Assembly: GCA_017480115.1 (NCBI GenBank)
Contig: JAFVBH010000013.1
Coordinates: 1-34,154, forward strand
Direction of reading: 5' to 3'
DNA: 34,154 bases
DNA from: Clostridia bacterium
GTDB lineage: Bacteria; Bacillota; Clostridia; Oscillospirales; Acutalibacteraceae
How positions within the stretch are numbered: the stretch's first letter is position 1; every line of letters starts with the position of its first letter. Shown here in pieces: positions 18,206 to 27,100 of this stretch. The notes under the pieces are model-generated. The model saw nothing but the letters and a program-made list of their open reading frames with translations, was not told where the DNA came from and made no database searches. A program made the position numbers and the translations under genes.

Positions 18206-18757
18206 TCATTTCTGCGGGGCGGCAACCGCCGCCGCATGCTCTGCAAGATATTCCGCAAGCCACGTCATGACGGCAGGCTCATTCAGCGGCACGCCGTCCA
18301 GCATCTCGCGAATCTCGGCGGACGCAAAGACAAATTCCCTGCCGTCCACGCGGCGCGTATACACAAAATCGATCTGCTCGTTCATGGTGACCAGCGCGCA
18401 AACCGACGACTCCACGTCGCCGAGCGGGGTAAAATCCACGCTGTCGGTGCGAAACACCGCCGTGACCGTGGTGCCCGCGCCCACCGCCGACTGTATATCA
18501 AAGCTGCCGCCGGTCATTTCCGCCGCCATTTTGAACAGCGGCACCCCCATGCCCACCTTGCGGGTGGTGCGGGTGGTATAGAACGGGTCGGGCAGACGGC
18601 GGACGGTTTCCTCGTCCATCCCCCTGCCGTTATCCGCGATCTGAATCAGCAGCGTATGCGCAGCGGTATCCTGCAGCACGTCGATTTCAATACGGGTCGC
18701 GCCCGCGGAAACGGAATTTTGCGCGACGTCCAGTATATTCAGAGATAACTCCCGCAT
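18206..18757 (-). CDS. Stand-alone GHKL ATPase (histidine-kinase-like ATP-binding protein)
   Basis: 183 aa. The N-terminal 110 residues are a GHKL ATP-binding fold: N-box LNILDVAQNSVSAGA at about 6-20, G1 ADNGRGMDEE near 41-50, and G2-like VGMGVPLFK near 68-76. No dimerisation/phosphoacceptor His domain, receiver or membrane segment is present. The C-terminal 70 residues are unrecognised. It sits inside the hydrogenase operon, 2 nt after the hydC-like gene, and similar ATPases occur in other clostridial Hyd operons. Kinase or anti-sigma-like activity toward an unknown partner is a plausible inference; no target is visible. Confidence 0.85.
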   Translation of the reverse strand: MRELSLNILDVAQNSVSAGATRIEIDVLQDTAAHTLLIQIADNGRGMDEETVRRLPDPFYTTRTTRKVGMGVPLFKMAAEMTGGSFDIQSAVGAGTTVTAVFRTDSVDFTPLGDVESSVCALVTMNEQIDFVYTRRVDGREFVFASAEIREMLDGVPLNEPAVMTWLAEYLAEHAAAVAAPQK

Positions 18758-18759
18758 GC

Positions 18760-19260
18760 TTACGCGTTCTGATATTTCGCAAGAATCCCGGGCACATCGT
18801 CCGCGGTGACCTTACCGTAGACCTCGCCGTTGATCGTAAATACAGGCGCCAGACCGCAGGCGCCGATGCAGCGGCACTCCTCAACGGAAAAATTCCCGTC
18901 CGCCGAGCATTCGCCCGCCTCTACGCCCAAACCGGCGCAGATTTTATCCAGCACGTCCTGCGAACCCTTGACATAGCATGCCGTACCCAGACAAACCGAA
19001 ACATTATACTTACCCTTGGGCGAAAGCGCGAACTGCGCGTAAAAGGTGGCGACGCCGTAGACCTTTTCCAGCGGCACCCCCATGCCCTCGGCGATCATGA
19101 CCTGCACTTCATAAGGCAGGTATCCGTAAATGCCCTGCGCCTGCTGCATGACGTGCATCAGACGGGACTGATCGCCCTGACACTCCGCAATGACAGCCTT
19201 CAGGCGCGCCTCCTGCTCGGGTGTGCCTTTGAAGGGTATCTTGCTGATTTTTTTCTGCAT
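18760..19260 (-). CDS. hydC: NuoE-like [2Fe-2S] subunit of the hydrogenase (HydC)
   Basis: 166-aa thioredoxin-like [2Fe-2S] protein. After an N-terminal helical part, VYGVATFYAQFALSPKG near 67-83 is the NuoE hallmark. Cluster ligands are C90 and C95 in CLGTAC and C131 and C135 in CIGAC. Length matches NuoE/HydC proteins. It should work with HydB and HydA in electron transfer between NADH and H2. ATG 19260 was chosen because GGAGG is eight bases upstream; an in-frame ATG six bases earlier is too close to it. It is first in the leftward operon and is preceded by a TATAAT box. Confidence 0.93.
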   Translation of the reverse strand: MQKKISKIPFKGTPEQEARLKAVIAECQGDQSRLMHVMQQAQGIYGYLPYEVQVMIAEGMGVPLEKVYGVATFYAQFALSPKGKYNVSVCLGTACYVKGSQDVLDKICAGLGVEAGECSADGNFSVEECRCIGACGLAPVFTINGEVYGKVTADDVPGILAKYQNA

Positions 19261-19558
19261 TAGCATTTCCTCCGTTCTCTGCCGTACCGCAAAAAAACGG
19301 CGCAGCATAAGCTCAAATCCTCTGCGAAAGCATATCTCCGCATTCTTTTGGATTATATCATAAGCGATTCGATAAATCTATACTTTTTTTCAAAAAAAGA
19401 TCATAAATTTATACCAATCCGGCAAGACGATAACATTTCCATAAAAAAGACGGCGGGCGACAGATTTTTTTAGCTGTTTTATATGGATTTTTCACAAAAA
19501 ATGTGCTAATATGAAGCAGTAATTCTAATTTCGACTCGATGTTGTGAGGTTTTTTCAA
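19261..19558. promoter_or_regulatory. Divergent control region between hyd operon and sensory gene set
   Basis: AT-rich 298-bp region with no gene. For the leftward operon a perfect TATAAT lies at 19357-19352 (minus strand) with only a weak -35, leaving a leader of roughly 80 nt. For the rightward set an AT-rich box TAATAT is at 19507-19512, also with a poor -35. CTTTTTTTCAAAAAAAG near 19382-19398 is an A/T palindrome. I found no clear TTGTTAA...TTAACAA Rex site. Weak -35 elements on both sides would suit activator control, but this is speculative. Confidence 0.5.
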
Positions 19559-19909
19559 ATGAAAATCAGTGAAATCGTCAAAATTCTCGACGCTGACGTC
19601 ATTACCGGCGCCGACAGTCTCGACCGCGACGTCCGCACCGTCTGCGGCAGCGACCTTATGAGCGACGTGCTTGCCTTTGTCAAGGAGCAGGCGGTACTGC
19701 TGACAGGACTGGTCAATGCCCAGGTTATTCGCACCGCGGAGATGATGGATATGCAATGCATCGTCTTTGTGCGCGGAAAAAAGCCGAATCTGGACATGAT
19801 CGAGCTTGCCAACGATGCGGATATTGTACTGCTGGGCACCCAGTTTGAGATGTTCACCGCCTGCGGACGTCTCTATGCGGGCGGCATGAAAGGCAGAAGC
19901 GGCAGATAA
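19559..19909 (+). CDS. DRTGG-domain-like protein 1
   Basis: 116-aa small protein built as a single DRTGG-like domain, seen in GSDLMSDVLAFVKEQAVLLTG near 30-50 and IVFVRGKKPN near 68-77. The family occurs fused to phosphotransacetylase or CBS domains and as free proteins in hydrogenase neighbourhoods; its biochemical role is unsettled. ATG 19559 was chosen because GTGAGG precedes it by nine bases; the upstream GTG is that ribosome site. The stop overlaps the next start as TAATG, so the two genes are translationally coupled. Confidence 0.8.
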   Translation: MKISEIVKILDADVITGADSLDRDVRTVCGSDLMSDVLAFVKEQAVLLTGLVNAQVIRTAEMMDMQCIVFVRGKKPNLDMIELANDADIVLLGTQFEMFTACGRLYAGGMKGRSGR

Positions 19910-20331
19910 TGGACGCTGTTACACTGCATTATGACGTCAGCGGCAATGATTTTACCTGCGCAGGCGAAGCATCCCGTAAAATCAAAAAAACGCTGAAAAC
20001 CCTCGGCTTCTCCCCCGAGATCATTCGCAACGTCGCCATCGCCGTGTACGAGGCGGAAATCAACATGGTCGTGCATGCCAACGGCGGCACCATCGACGCG
20101 TCCGTTACGCCGGAGCAGATCGACGTTGTGTTAAAGGACACCGGTCCCGGTATCCCGAATATCGAGCTTGCCATGCAGGAGGGCTGGTCTACCGCGCCCG
20201 AAAACGTGCGGCAGCTGGGCTTCGGCGCGGGCATGGGGCTGCCGAACATCAAAAAATATTCCGACGCGCTGCGGGTCGAAAGCGAAGTCGGCAAAGGCAC
20301 GACAATCTACATAACGGTCATTAACAAATGA
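19909..20331 (+). CDS. RsbW/SpoIIAB-like ATP-binding protein (anti-sigma kinase family)
   Basis: 140 aa, the size of a minimal HATPase_c anti-sigma kinase. The N-box is AVYEAEINMVVHANGG near 45-60, G1 is DTGPGIP near 77-83, and the lid/G2 is GFGAGMGLPNIKK near 104-116. Proteins of this type bind or phosphorylate STAS anti-anti-sigma partners, or sequester sigma factors. No sigma factor, STAS protein or PP2C phosphatase gene lies next to it, so its partner is probably the neighbouring hydrogenase-like or DRTGG protein. The 5' end overlaps the DRTGG gene by 1 nt. The stop codon lies within a perfect 16-bp hairpin. Confidence 0.88.
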   Translation: MDAVTLHYDVSGNDFTCAGEASRKIKKTLKTLGFSPEIIRNVAIAVYEAEINMVVHANGGTIDASVTPEQIDVVLKDTGPGIPNIELAMQEGWSTAPENVRQLGFGAGMGLPNIKKYSDALRVESEVGKGTTIYITVINK

Positions 20332-20342
20332 CCGTTATGTAG
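20307..20342 (+). terminator. Perfect hairpin spanning the RsbW-like stop codon
   Basis: Arms 20307-20322 and 20327-20342 are exact 16-bp reverse complements with an AACA loop. The stop TGA (20329-20331) is inside the right arm. There is no T-run after it, so it is an unusual terminator. It may instead be an mRNA-processing or stability hairpin separating the two halves of the rightward operon. Confidence 0.55.
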
Positions 20343-20349
20343 AAACGGA

Positions 20350-20448
20350 TAATGGATAATTGACAATTTTGGACGGGGCGTCGCCCCGTACCTCATTATA
20401 ATCAATATAATCAACGCGCAGCGTTCCGAAATTGTCCATTGTCCATGA
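20350..20448. repeat. Imperfect terminal-inverted-repeat element inside the sensory operon
   Basis: Outer arms 20350-20373 and 20425-20448 match as inverted repeats at 20 of 24 positions. Between them lies a hairpin with arms ACGGGGC and GCCCCGT around GTC (20373-20389). The 99-bp unit fills the gap between the RsbW-like gene and the hydrogenase-like gene. It looks like a dispersed palindromic element rather than a coding sequence. Confidence 0.6.
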
Positions 20449-20484
20449 TCAATCATCAATTTTATAACGAAAGGGGTGATCTCT

Positions 20485-21813
20485 ATGGAAAAATACTACC
20501 ATTCCGTCCGGCTTGACAAGGAAAAATGTCAGGGCTGCATTCACTGTATCCAGCGCTGTCCCACCCAGGCGATCCGCGTGCGCAACGGCAAGGCGATCAT
20601 CCTGGCGGCGCGCTGCATCGACTGCGGCGAATGTATCCGCGTCTGCCCGCATAAGGCAAAATACGCCGAGCGGGATTCTATTGAGATCATTCAAAAATTC
20701 AAATATAAGGTCGCGCTGCCCGCGCCGTCGCTGTACGGACAGATCGCCAACGTCACCGACGTGAACCTGCTGCTGAACGCGCTGCTTGCCATCGGCTTTG
20801 ACGACGTATTCGAGGTCGCGGCGGCGGCGGAGCGCATTTCCGACGCAACCAAGAAATTTTTGCGGGAACACCCGGAATTTTCCCGCCCCGTGATCTCCTC
20901 GGCGTGTCCGGCGATCGTGCGGCTGATCTCGGTGCTGTACCCGAATCTGATCGACCGCATTCTGCCCCTGCGCTCCCCGATGGAGGAGGCGGGCAGGCTG
21001 GCGCGGGAAAAGGCGGTACGGGAGACCGGATTTGCCCCCGAAGAGATCGGCGTGTTCTTCATCACCCCCTGTCCGGCGAAGATCACGGCGATCCGGCATT
21101 CGCAGGAATCCGAGAAATCCAGCATCGACGGCGCGGTCGCCATCAACGACATCTATCCCGCCCTTGTCAATCAGTTGGGGAAGCTGCGGGAGCAATCGGA
21201 GCTGCAGCACGCGGGCAGGATCGGCATTTCCTGGGGCATGACCGGGGGCGAGGCGTCGGGGACGCTGTCGGACGCGTCCATGCCCGTGGACGGTATCGAG
21301 AACTGTATCAACGTGTTAAGCGAGATCGAGGACGAAAAGCTCAACGATATTGAGTTTGTGGAGCTGAACGCCTGCATGGGCGGCTGCGTCGGCGGCGTGC
21401 TGACGGCGGAAAACCCGTACATCGCAAAATCCAGGCTGAAAAATCTGCGCAAATACCTGCCCATGGCGCTGAATAACATCGCGGACAGCCCCCTTGCCGC
21501 CGTGACGGCGGAGAAGCGTCCCGAGGAGATTCCCGCCCTGAAGCTGGCGGACAATTTAAAAGAAGCCATGGAAAAAATGAACCGCCTGAACGAGATTTTA
21601 TCGACCTTCCCGCGGCTGGACTGCGGCACCTGCGGCGCGCCCTCCTGCCGCGCGCTGGCGGAGGACATCGTCCGGGGCTATACCAGCGAGCAGGACTGCA
21701 TTTTCCGTATCCGCGCCGAGCTGGAGGGCGCCGCGCTGCCGAAATCGGTGGAGGAACTGATTCCGCCGCCGTTCCGACAGAAGAAAAACACCGACGGAGG
21801 GGATAAAAAATGA
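20485..21813 (+). CDS. Putative sensory [FeFe]-hydrogenase-like protein (HydS, group C/D-like)
   Basis: 442 aa. Two N-terminal ferredoxin [4Fe-4S] sites (C15/C18/C21/C25; C44/C47/C50/C54) precede an H-cluster domain, then a four-Cys Fe-S module C380/C383/C388/C405 (DCGTCGAPSC). The four expected H-cluster ligands remain: C141 in SSACP, C196 in TPCPAK, C297 and C301 in NACMGGC. The loops diverge: Ala140 replaces the proton-transfer Cys of TSCCP, L2 lacks its final Glu, and L3 has NAC for MAC and GGVLTAENP. Such changes mark slow, putatively sensory hydrogenases. No PAS domain is present. ATG 20485 follows AAAGGGG by eight bases. It overlaps the next gene by 4 nt. Confidence 0.85.
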   Translation: MEKYYHSVRLDKEKCQGCIHCIQRCPTQAIRVRNGKAIILAARCIDCGECIRVCPHKAKYAERDSIEIIQKFKYKVALPAPSLYGQIANVTDVNLLLNALLAIGFDDVFEVAAAAERISDATKKFLREHPEFSRPVISSACPAIVRLISVLYPNLIDRILPLRSPMEEAGRLAREKAVRETGFAPEEIGVFFITPCPAKITAIRHSQESEKSSIDGAVAINDIYPALVNQLGKLREQSELQHAGRIGISWGMTGGEASGTLSDASMPVDGIENCINVLSEIEDEKLNDIEFVELNACMGGCVGGVLTAENPYIAKSRLKNLRKYLPMALNNIADSPLAAVTAEKRPEEIPALKLADNLKEAMEKMNRLNEILSTFPRLDCGTCGAPSCRALAEDIVRGYTSEQDCIFRIRAELEGAALPKSVEELIPPPFRQKKNTDGGDKK

Positions 21814-22142
21814 CCGTCAAAGACCTTACGCAAGCGCTGGGGCTTACCGTCCTGTCGCAGGGCGATCCAACCGCCGCCGTCACCGGCTGCTATTGCGGCG
21901 ATCTGCTGAGCTGGGTCATGTCCCGCGCGCAGGCGGGCGACGCGTGGCTGACCGTGATGGGCAACATCAACAGCATGGGCGTGGCGGCGCTGACCGACGC
22001 GGCGTGTATTATTCTGACAGACAACGCGCCGCTGGACGCCGACGCGCTGCAGCGCGCCCGGGAAAATGAAATCTGCGTGCTGCAAACAAGCGACGGCGCC
22101 TATCAGACGGCGATCAGAATACACGAATTTCTGCAATCATGA
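21810..22142 (+). CDS. DRTGG-domain-like protein 2
   Basis: 110-aa protein related to the DRTGG family. It shows GCYCGDLLSWVMSRAQ near 26-41, TVMGNINSMGVAALTDAACI near 48-67 and a C-terminal helix. It differs clearly from DRTGG-like protein 1, so the operon encodes two distinct versions. ATGA overlaps at both ends (with the hydrogenase-like gene and with the PHP gene) suggest coupled translation and a shared complex or pathway. Its ligand is unknown; nucleotide sensing is only a guess. Confidence 0.8.
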   Translation: MTVKDLTQALGLTVLSQGDPTAAVTGCYCGDLLSWVMSRAQAGDAWLTVMGNINSMGVAALTDAACIILTDNAPLDADALQRARENEICVLQTSDGAYQTAIRIHEFLQS

Positions 22143-22852
22143 AGCTTTACTACGACCTGCATCTGCATTCCTGCCTGTCCCCCTGCGGGGACAACGACAT
22201 GACGCCCTATAATCTTGTCAACATGGCAAAGATCATGGGGCTGGATTTGATCGCGCTGACCGACCACAATACCTGCGGCAACTGCCGCGCCGCCATGGAG
22301 GCGGGCAGGCAGGCGGGGATCACGGTCGTACCCGGTATGGAGCTATGCACCGCGGAGGAGGTACACAACGTCTGTCTGTTTGCGGACGTTGACAGCGCGG
22401 AGGCGTTTTCCGATTATATAAAGACCACAATGATGCCGATCAAAAACAAGGCGAAAATTTTCGGCAACCAATATTATATGGACGCGGAGGACGGGATCCT
22501 CGGCGAAGAAGAAATTCTGCTGCTCACGGCGTCCGCCGTCACCGAGGACAGGATTATCGCAGAGGTCGCCCGTTTCGGCGGTGTTTGCTATCCGGCGCAT
22601 ATCGACCGGGATTCCTACAGCATCGTGTCCAACCTCGGCATGATCGACGACAGCTTCGGCTTCACCGTCGCGGAAATCTATGACAGAACAAAAACGGAAG
22701 CGCTGAAACAGCGCTTCCCCGCGTTAAACCATATGCAGCTTCTGCACAGCTCCGACGCGCATTACCTTGAGAATATCAAGGAACCGCGCGAGACCCTCGA
22801 CCTGCCGGAAAATACGCCGCAGGCGCTGGTGGCGCATTTAAAGTCACTGTAA
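22139..22852 (+). CDS. PHP-domain metal-dependent phosphoesterase in the sensory operon
   Basis: 237 aa. Canonical PHP ligand motifs are all visible: DLHLHSCLSPCGDND at 6-20, ALTDHNTCGN at 39-48, GMELC with E68, EVHNV with H76, YPAHIDRDS near 156-164 and LHSSDAHYL near 201-209. It should hydrolyse a phosphoester, such as a nucleotide or phosphate monoester, using two or three metal ions. It is the last gene of the rightward set, overlapping DRTGG-like protein 2 by 4 nt, and is followed by a terminator. The position suggests that it destroys a signal made or sensed by the upstream proteins, which is inference. Confidence 0.88.
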   Translation: MKLYYDLHLHSCLSPCGDNDMTPYNLVNMAKIMGLDLIALTDHNTCGNCRAAMEAGRQAGITVVPGMELCTAEEVHNVCLFADVDSAEAFSDYIKTTMMPIKNKAKIFGNQYYMDAEDGILGEEEILLLTASAVTEDRIIAEVARFGGVCYPAHIDRDSYSIVSNLGMIDDSFGFTVAEIYDRTKTEALKQRFPALNHMQLLHSSDAHYLENIKEPRETLDLPENTPQALVAHLKSL

Positions 22853-22855
22853 CCA

Positions 22856-22899
22856 ATCCGCAGTTGCGCCCTTCGGGGCGGCTCTGCGGATTTATTCTT
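22856..22899 (+). terminator. Intrinsic terminator with TTCG tetraloop after the PHP gene
   Basis: ATCCGCAG pairs with CTGCGGAT across 22856-22891, with an inner GCCC-TTCG-GGGC hairpin. T-rich sequence TTATTCTT follows. It ends the rightward hydrogenase-linked transcript. Confidence 0.8.
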
Positions 22900-23013
22900 G
22901 CGTTTTTTCGGCATTTCGTTGGCGACAACCGGGAATGCGAAATAGCGCTTTAGTCATATTTAAAGCTGTTATCAAGCGCATGCTTTCAAATTTCCATAGA
23001 AGTGGTGATACAA

Positions 23014-23217
23014 ATGATCAGCTACGAACCGTTTTGGAACACATTGAAAAAAAGCAAAGAAAGTACATATTCTTTAATCAATAAATATGGAATCAGCAGC
23101 GCCACGATCGATCGACTCCGCAAAGGACAGGGCATTACCACAAACAAACTGAACGATTTATGCGCGATCCTGCATTGCCGTGTGGAGGAAATTATAGAAT
23201 ACCGGGAAGACGCGTAA
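23014..23217 (+). CDS. Small Cro/C1-type HTH DNA-binding protein
   Basis: 67-aa helix-turn-helix protein of the XRE/YozG-like type: KYGISSATIDRLRKGQGITTNKL near 25-47 forms the recognition region, and ILHCRVEEIIEY near 52-63 is the typical end. ATG 23014 was preferred over the GTG 12 nt upstream because the latter overlaps a GGTGA ribosome site. It stands alone between the hydrogenase island and nagB, with a hairpin starting at its stop codon. It could regulate itself or neighbours; no operator is assignable. Confidence 0.82.
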   Translation: MISYEPFWNTLKKSKESTYSLINKYGISSATIDRLRKGQGITTNKLNDLCAILHCRVEEIIEYREDA

Positions 23218-23264
23218 GGACAAAGCGCCCGAAAATCGGATACATTCGGCGCTTTGTCCTTTCC
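23216..23264. terminator. Bidirectional terminator between HTH gene and nagB
   Basis: A perfect 14-bp stem joins 23216-23229 with 23248-23261. It continues past one bulged C by a further GAA/TTC. It starts at the HTH stop codon and lies between convergent genes. The T-run is short on both strands, so efficiency is uncertain. Confidence 0.75.
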
Positions 23265-23297
23265 CATAAGCGAAGATCAAAAAGAATAAATAAAAAA

Positions 23298-24020
23298 TTA
23301 CAGTAACGATGCGGCAGCTTTATCCAAAAATACCACCGTATCGGCGTGTCGTTGCAGCGCCGACGCGGGACAGTGTGGGGTGACCGCGCCGTTAAGCATG
23401 TCATACACCGCTTTCGCCTTACCGGCGCCTGTGGCAAGTACGACGATTTTTTTTGCTTTTAAAATTGTACCCACGCCCATCGTGATGGCATATTGCGGCA
23501 TATCGCCGTATTGAAAATATCGGCTGTTCGCCGCGATTGTGCTTTCATGCAGTTTGACCTTATATGTGCCGTCAGCAAATCGATCCGACGGTTCGTTAAA
23601 GCCGATATGCCCGTCGGTGCCGATCCCCAGCAGCTGCAAATCCACGCCGCCGATCGCCTCGATCAGCGCATCGTAGCGTTTGCACTCTGCGGCAATATCC
23701 GGCGCGCACCCGTTGGGAATGTGCGTATTTTCCGGCGGGATATCCAAAAAGCGGAACAGATGCTCCCGCATGAACGCAGCATAGCTGTTGCTGTCGTCAG
23801 CGGCCAAACCGCAGTACTCATCAAGGTTATAGGTGCGCACATTGCGAAACCGCACCGCGCCCGCCTTGTACTGCGCAACCAGATACCGATACAGGGCGAT
23901 GGGAGACGCGCCGGTCGCCAGCCCCAGCAACGCGTCCGGTTTATCCTTGACGCACTGCACGAAAATCTCCCCCGCCTGCGCCGCGATCTGCGCAGCGGTA
24001 TCCATAATCCGAAGCTCCAT
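23298..24020 (-). CDS. nagB: Glucosamine-6-phosphate deaminase
   Basis: 240-aa cytoplasmic enzyme converting glucosamine-6-phosphate to fructose-6-phosphate and ammonia. Family motifs: LGLATGASPIALYRYL near 33-48, NLDEYCGL near 67-74, LGIGTDGHIGFNEPSD near 131-146 and HESTIAANSRYF near 157-168. Length is close to the usual 240-265. ATG 24020 follows a GGTGGGG ribosome site and the TTGAAT-17-TACAAT promoter; longer readings run through that promoter. No nagA deacetylase adjoins. It lies downstream of the GH38 gene on the same strand but has its own promoter, fitting use of host or dietary amino sugars. Confidence 0.93.
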   Translation of the reverse strand: MELRIMDTAAQIAAQAGEIFVQCVKDKPDALLGLATGASPIALYRYLVAQYKAGAVRFRNVRTYNLDEYCGLAADDSNSYAAFMREHLFRFLDIPPENTHIPNGCAPDIAAECKRYDALIEAIGGVDLQLLGIGTDGHIGFNEPSDRFADGTYKVKLHESTIAANSRYFQYGDMPQYAITMGVGTILKAKKIVVLATGAGKAKAVYDMLNGAVTPHCPASALQRHADTVVFLDKAAASLL

Positions 24021-24053
24021 ACAACCCCACCTGACCGAATTTTTTTCAGCGGT

Positions 24054-24082
24054 ATTGTAGCACGTCCGCACCGGAAATTCAA
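24054..24082 (-). promoter_or_regulatory. Promoter of nagB
   Basis: On the minus strand TTGAAT (24082-24077), 17 nt, TACAAT (24059-24054), with TGC directly before the -10 making a TGn extension. The transcript would start about 27 nt before the ATG. Confidence 0.7.
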
Positions 24083-24143
24083 TATATGCAAATAAAAATC
24101 TTGATTGACCGCGACCGACACGCCGCAAAAACAGCGGGGAAGT

Positions 24144-27100
24144 TTACTGCGCCTTTACCTTGCCCAGCAACGCCTCGGGAATTTGATAATCAAAGGGTTC
24201 CGCCTCCAGCGTATCGTACAGCGGCTGAAGTGCGCCGGCAGGCTGTTCGCGGTCGAACGCCGCTGCGGCGAACACCAGAATTTCCGGATCAAAGGGCAGG
24301 GTGATCGACGTCTGCGCCTTGACCGTGACCGAGAACAGATAACACTGCTTGGCGGCAGCGGTAACGCCCTCGGCATGCATATGGGTAAACGCATGCGCCA
24401 AACGGCAGTTTTTGATTCTGCCTTTTTCCTCCAACCCGTAAAGATCCCATGCGCCGATCGCAGCAAAGCAGTCGGGGATATAGACCTCTGTTTTCTCCCC
24501 GTCGCAGATAAACTTGGCGTGCTTATCGCCGCAGGCGCTTGTCGCCAAAAAGCTGATTTCCTTTGTGCCTGCGGGCAGGCGCAGCGTTTGTCCGCGGGCG
24601 GCAAGGGCGTTATATTTGCCGTCCGCCATCTGAAATACCGCGTTGCCGCAGGTGACGGTTTTTACAAACTGCTCCGCCGGGATCGTGTAGCCGCCCACAG
24701 CGCCGGCATGTCGGTGCGCGAACGCGGAGTAGACGTTAATATCCAGCGGCAGATCGACCGCCGCGCAGCCGTGCCGGTTCCTCGCCACGCCCGAAGGCTT
24801 AAGCGCAAGGGCAAAGGTCAGCGGCTGATAGGGCGCGATATCAAACACCAGCGCGCCGTTTTCCACAGTCGCGGCGCCCAATTCCTCCTCAATGGCGTTC
24901 ATACATACCGCCGCGGCGATCCCGGCGCCGATCTCCAACCGAACCCCCGTATGCGCCTTGCCTGCCGTCTCCTGCACACGAATGATCGTGCGGCTGCCGT
25001 TCAGCTCTTTCTTGATCGCCTTGGTGAGCACACCGTTGTCGCTAAGGGCGGAAAATACAAACTGCCCGCCGAGGGGCCCCTTGTTGCCGGGGACAGCGGC
25101 AAACACGGATAGCGGGTTCACAAACGCAGCGGCGTTTTTCTGTATTTCCGCCAAACCGTCCGCACCGTGGGCATAAACGCCGAACGCGTAAATATTTTTA
25201 CCGAGATCCTGCATGCTTTGCAGGCTGTCGTCCCTAAAATCATAGAGCGGCGTGTGAATGCCGGTCAGGCGAATCGTATCGGGCGCGGGGTGATCCCAGC
25301 CGTTTTTACACTCGCTGAATACCGCGACGCCATAGTCGTCGCCGCTTATATCCGCCCAGTTCTGCGCGGGCACCTCATAGAGCTTGGGCGTATCCGTGCC
25401 GCGCGCAATTACGCCCAACCCGAGATCATACCGCGCCTGTTCATTTTCGACCGTAAAGGTAAAGGGCGTTTTCAAAAGCTGTCCTCTGCCGCGCCACTCG
25501 ATCTCGTTTTCCACGCGGATCGCGGGGCTATACGCGCCGAGAATAATCCGCTGGACAAATACCGAATCGCCGTAATGCCGCACCGTCTCCAGCACGGCGC
25601 GGGCGGGACCGAATTCCCGCAGGGTCACGGTCGGCTCAGACGCTTTTCCTATGGGCGCGGCGATGACCTCCGGATAATCCAGCTCCCACGACGGCCATGC
25701 TTTGCTGCCCTTGTAGGCGTGAATATCCATGCTGATCGGGGCTTTCAACAGCTCTTTGCCCAATTCCTTATCATAAATCGACGCAATATCGCCGTTCGCG
25801 TTCAGCGACAGCTTATATTTATAATTTTCCAGACAGTTGTCCGCCGCGCGCAGACCGGTATCCTTTCCATACGGCTTCAGCGCGGGCAGCACGGTATAGA
25901 TGCTGACACTGTTGCCGGGCGCGCTTGCGATAAAAATGACCTTACCGCGGCAGTATTGCGCGGGGACTTCCTTGCCGTCTTTATCCTTTACTTTTACAAA
26001 CAGCGTCCCTTTGGGCAGATTCGCCGCGAATGCCACCGGCTCCGCAACTGCGGTATCCGTGGGATTGCTGACCGCCACGGCAATGCCCTTGGTGCGGGGA
26101 ACCGTCATCAACGACGCGATATTCTCCACCGCCGCCTCATAAACAGAGCCAAACTGATTCAGCGACAGCATATAGTCGTTCCAGCTTCGGTGATAGACGC
26201 GCTGTAACGAAGTGCCGGTAATATCATCGTGGAACTGGTGCGCAATCACGCGTTTCCATGCGGTGTTCAGCACGTCGGCGGGGTATTTTTCCGTTCCCAG
26301 CCACGCGGCGGCGACAGCGGCGCGCTCTGCGGCGTCCGCCAGCTGCTCGTTCCGTTTGTTCCAGCGTTTGCCGATGGTTCTGGAGGTATACGCGCCCACG
26401 CCATGGTCGGTGGCGACCAGCTCATTGTTCCATACGGGCAGCTTTGCCTTTGCCTCGTCGGGCAGCGCGTGCATCTCGCTGAAAATCCGATCGACGGGAT
26501 CGATCGCCACATCAACGTCGCTTTTCTCATTTTTTCGCAGCTCCGTCACCGCAGTACGGACGGAACGGTCCGTCGGCGCGCCGCCGGTATCGCCGGTGCC
26601 GTGCAGCGTATAGGTCATGGGCAGATCATACTTCGCGAGATTGTCGGCAAGCTTATCGGCGATCTTTTTATCTTTTCTGATTTTTTTAAACTCGCCGGTG
26701 TAGCTGAACGGATTCAGCGAGGCGAACACCTCCGCGCCGTCCACGCCCTTCCAAATGCCGAGATCAAAGGGGATCCCGTACGCCGAGCCCCAGGTCAGCT
26801 TTTGCGTGGTAAAGCCCAGCAGCCCCGCGTGCTTCATGATCGACGGCAGCGCCCAGCCGAAGCCGAAGCAGTCCGGCAGATAAATATCCACGCTTTTCAC
26901 GCCGAATTTTTTAATAAAATAGTCCTGTCCGAACAAAATATTGCGGAACAGCGCCTCCGGGGACGGCACATTGACGTCGCCGTTTTCGTACGCGCTGCCC
27001 GTGACGTGCCATCTGCCCTCGGCGATATATTTCCGCAGCCGATCAAAACGAATGGGATAATATTCCTCCATCAGCTCATACCTGCGGCTGCCTTCAAAGC

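Noticed and set aside
19261..19558. Rex (NADH-responsive) operator in the divergent hydrogenase control region
   Set aside because: I looked for TTGTTAA/TTAACAA-type half sites and found only A/T runs and weak CACA/TGTG repeats.
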